From contig CABTYW010000084.1 in assembly GCA_902489135.1 (NCBI GenBank), forward strand, positions 1 to 6,713: a DNA stretch of 6,713 bases. The letters are read 5' to 3'. The position numbers and the translations under genes were made by a program. The DNA is from an uncultured Synergistaceae bacterium. Its GTDB lineage: Bacteria; Synergistota; Synergistia; Synergistales; Dethiosulfovibrionaceae. Below are positions 6,029-6,713 of the stretch, one piece after another. Each line of letters begins with the position of its first letter. Positions within the stretch are counted from its first letter, which is position 1. The notes beneath the pieces were generated by a model. It was not told the origin of the DNA. It saw only the letters and a list, made by a program, of their open reading frames with translations, and did not search any database.

Positions 6029-6226
6029 GTGAAAGGCAAAGTCAAATGGTTCAACAGCACTAAGGGCTACGGTTTCATCACAACCGAAGAGGGCAAGGAC
6101 GTTTTCGTCCATTTCAGCGCGATCAAGATGGACGGCTATAAATCCCTTGAAGAGAACGAAGAGGTTGAGTTCGACGTTGTCGACGGTGAAAAGGGCCCTC
6201 AGGCCGCGAACGTTGTCCGCGTCTAA
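6029..6226 (+). CDS. Cold shock protein, CspA family
   Basis: Single cold shock domain of 65 residues, the normal family size (65-70), acting in the cytoplasm as a single-stranded RNA and DNA binder and RNA chaperone. Starting from the GTG, the protein opens with MKGKVKWFNSTKGYGFI. KGYGFI (12-17) is the RNP1 motif and VFVHF (25-29) is RNP2, with the surface aromatics W7, F8, Y14, F16, F26, H28 and F29 all present. It ends with the typical GPQAANVVRV. No extra domain is attached. The strong promoter, structured leader and dedicated terminator make it an independent, probably highly expressed unit. Whether it is cold-induced or constitutive cannot be read from the sequence, so I give no specific csp letter. 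Confidence 0.97.
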   Translation: MKGKVKWFNSTKGYGFITTEEGKDVFVHFSAIKMDGYKSLEENEEVEFDVVDGEKGPQAANVVRV

Positions 6227-6270
6227 GACCGACGTTTGGGGTTGAACCCTTTTAGTTTAGAAAGCACAAT

Positions 6271-6307
6271 AAAGGCCGGCAGATTTCAGTCTGTCGGCCT
6301 TTGTTTT
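6271..6307 (+). terminator. Shared terminator between csp and dedA
   Basis: A 13-bp stem pairs AAAGGCCGGCAGA (6271-6283) with TCTGTCGGCCTTT (6290-6302), with one G:U pair and a 6-nt loop. TGTTTT follows on the plus strand. On the minus strand the same stem comes just after the dedA stop (6306-6308) and is followed by TTTATTG, so it probably ends both convergent genes. The plus-strand U-tract overlaps the dedA stop codon. Confidence 0.9.
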
Positions 6308-6713
6308 ACTCGACGTCGGAGCTTTGCGCCTGCGCGGTATTTTGATCGCGAAACTTCTTTCTCCTCAGATGCCAAACGTACAGCGCAACCACTGCCGAGC
6401 TCAACGCCACGAGGACGCCGCTGGCCCGGGACAGGTCGCGATGAATGATCGCCTGATTGGCGCCGAGGAAATATCCCAGCAGCGTAAGGACCGACGACCA
6501 AATGCCCGCTCCCAGCGTCGTGTACAGGCAGAACTGCGCCAAATTCATGCGGGCGATGCCGGCCGGCAGCGAGATGTACTGTCTGATGACCGGAACAAGG
6601 CGCCCCACGAAGGTGCTGATGTGACCGTGCCGCTCAAAAAAGCGGTCGGCCTTGTCCAGCACTTCGGGAGTCACTCCCACGTATCTGCCGTACTTGCGAA
6701 AAAAAGGCCGGCC
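6306..6713 (-). CDS. DedA family membrane protein, 5' end outside the window
   Basis: The last 135 residues of a DedA (SNARE-associated / VTT domain) inner-membrane protein are visible. Members include undecaprenyl-phosphate translocases and proteins needed for membrane potential and pH or drug tolerance. The frame is open to the window edge, and the edge residues GRPFFRKYGRYVG are typical mid-protein DedA sequence, so the GTG at 6680 is not the start. The hallmark FVGRLVPVIRQYISLPAGIARM carries the conserved R..P..R pair and the Pro-Ala-Gly turn of the re-entrant loop. Two hydrophobic segments follow: one around CLYTTLGAGIWSSVLTLLGY, and a last one around LVALSSAVVALYVW. A short basic then polar cytoplasmic tail ends in SSDVE. 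The acidic residues important in E. coli YqjA would lie in the missing part. The specific substrate is unknown. Confidence 0.93.
   Translation of the reverse strand, partial: GRPFFRKYGRYVGVTPEVLDKADRFFERHGHISTFVGRLVPVIRQYISLPAGIARMNLAQFCLYTTLGAGIWSSVLTLLGYFLGANQAIIHRDLSRASGVLVALSSAVVALYVWHLRRKKFRDQNTAQAQSSDVE

Noticed and set aside
6236..6256. Small hairpin GGGTTGAACCC after csp followed by TTTT
   Set aside because: The stem allows only about three to five pairs with a minimal loop. The 13-bp stem 20 bases further on is the real terminator.

Overview
The window looks like an ordinary chromosomal segment, moderately GC-rich, from a diderm bacterium. It carries housekeeping genes: a periplasmic-type SurA/PpiD-like foldase, DNA polymerase I, glutamyl-tRNA synthetase, a cold shock protein and a DedA membrane protein. 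The overall character (a compact GltX, a Pol I with a vestigial proofreading domain, and TTG/GTG starts behind strong Shine-Dalgarno sequences) would fit Synergistota, perhaps near Pyramidobacter. That placement is a weak inference from recall, not something the sequence proves. I see no phage, defence system, CRISPR array or biosynthetic cluster, and no convincing undescribed system.

Layout. Bases 1-18 are a run of C at what looks like a contig edge. Bases 19-404 hold no credible gene. They contain three imperfect direct repeats (150-222) that resemble transposase-binding repeats of an insertion sequence end, a strong rightward terminator (248-280) and a two-way terminator (356-398). Two genes follow on the minus strand. 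polA (1840-4398) is upstream, and 73 bp downstream of it is a membrane-anchored SurA/PpiD-like protein (405-1766) with a repetitive Ala/Pro/Glu tail. An 86-bp divergent spacer (4399-4484) with back-to-back promoter candidates separates polA from gltX (4485-5831, plus strand). A GC-rich hairpin follows gltX. Next comes a near-consensus sigma-70 promoter with a structured leader driving a cold shock gene (6029-6226). A terminator shared with the convergent, truncated DedA gene (6306-6713, minus strand) closes the window.

How the genes relate. polA and the foldase gene may be co-transcribed, but they do not share a pathway. gltX, csp and dedA appear to be separate transcription units. The points most worth a second look are the roughly 40-residue deletion in GltX where the zinc/SC-fold insertion normally lies, the HDS (not HDE) motif C of Pol I, the slippage-prone repeats in the foldase tail, and the possible IS end next to the contig break.
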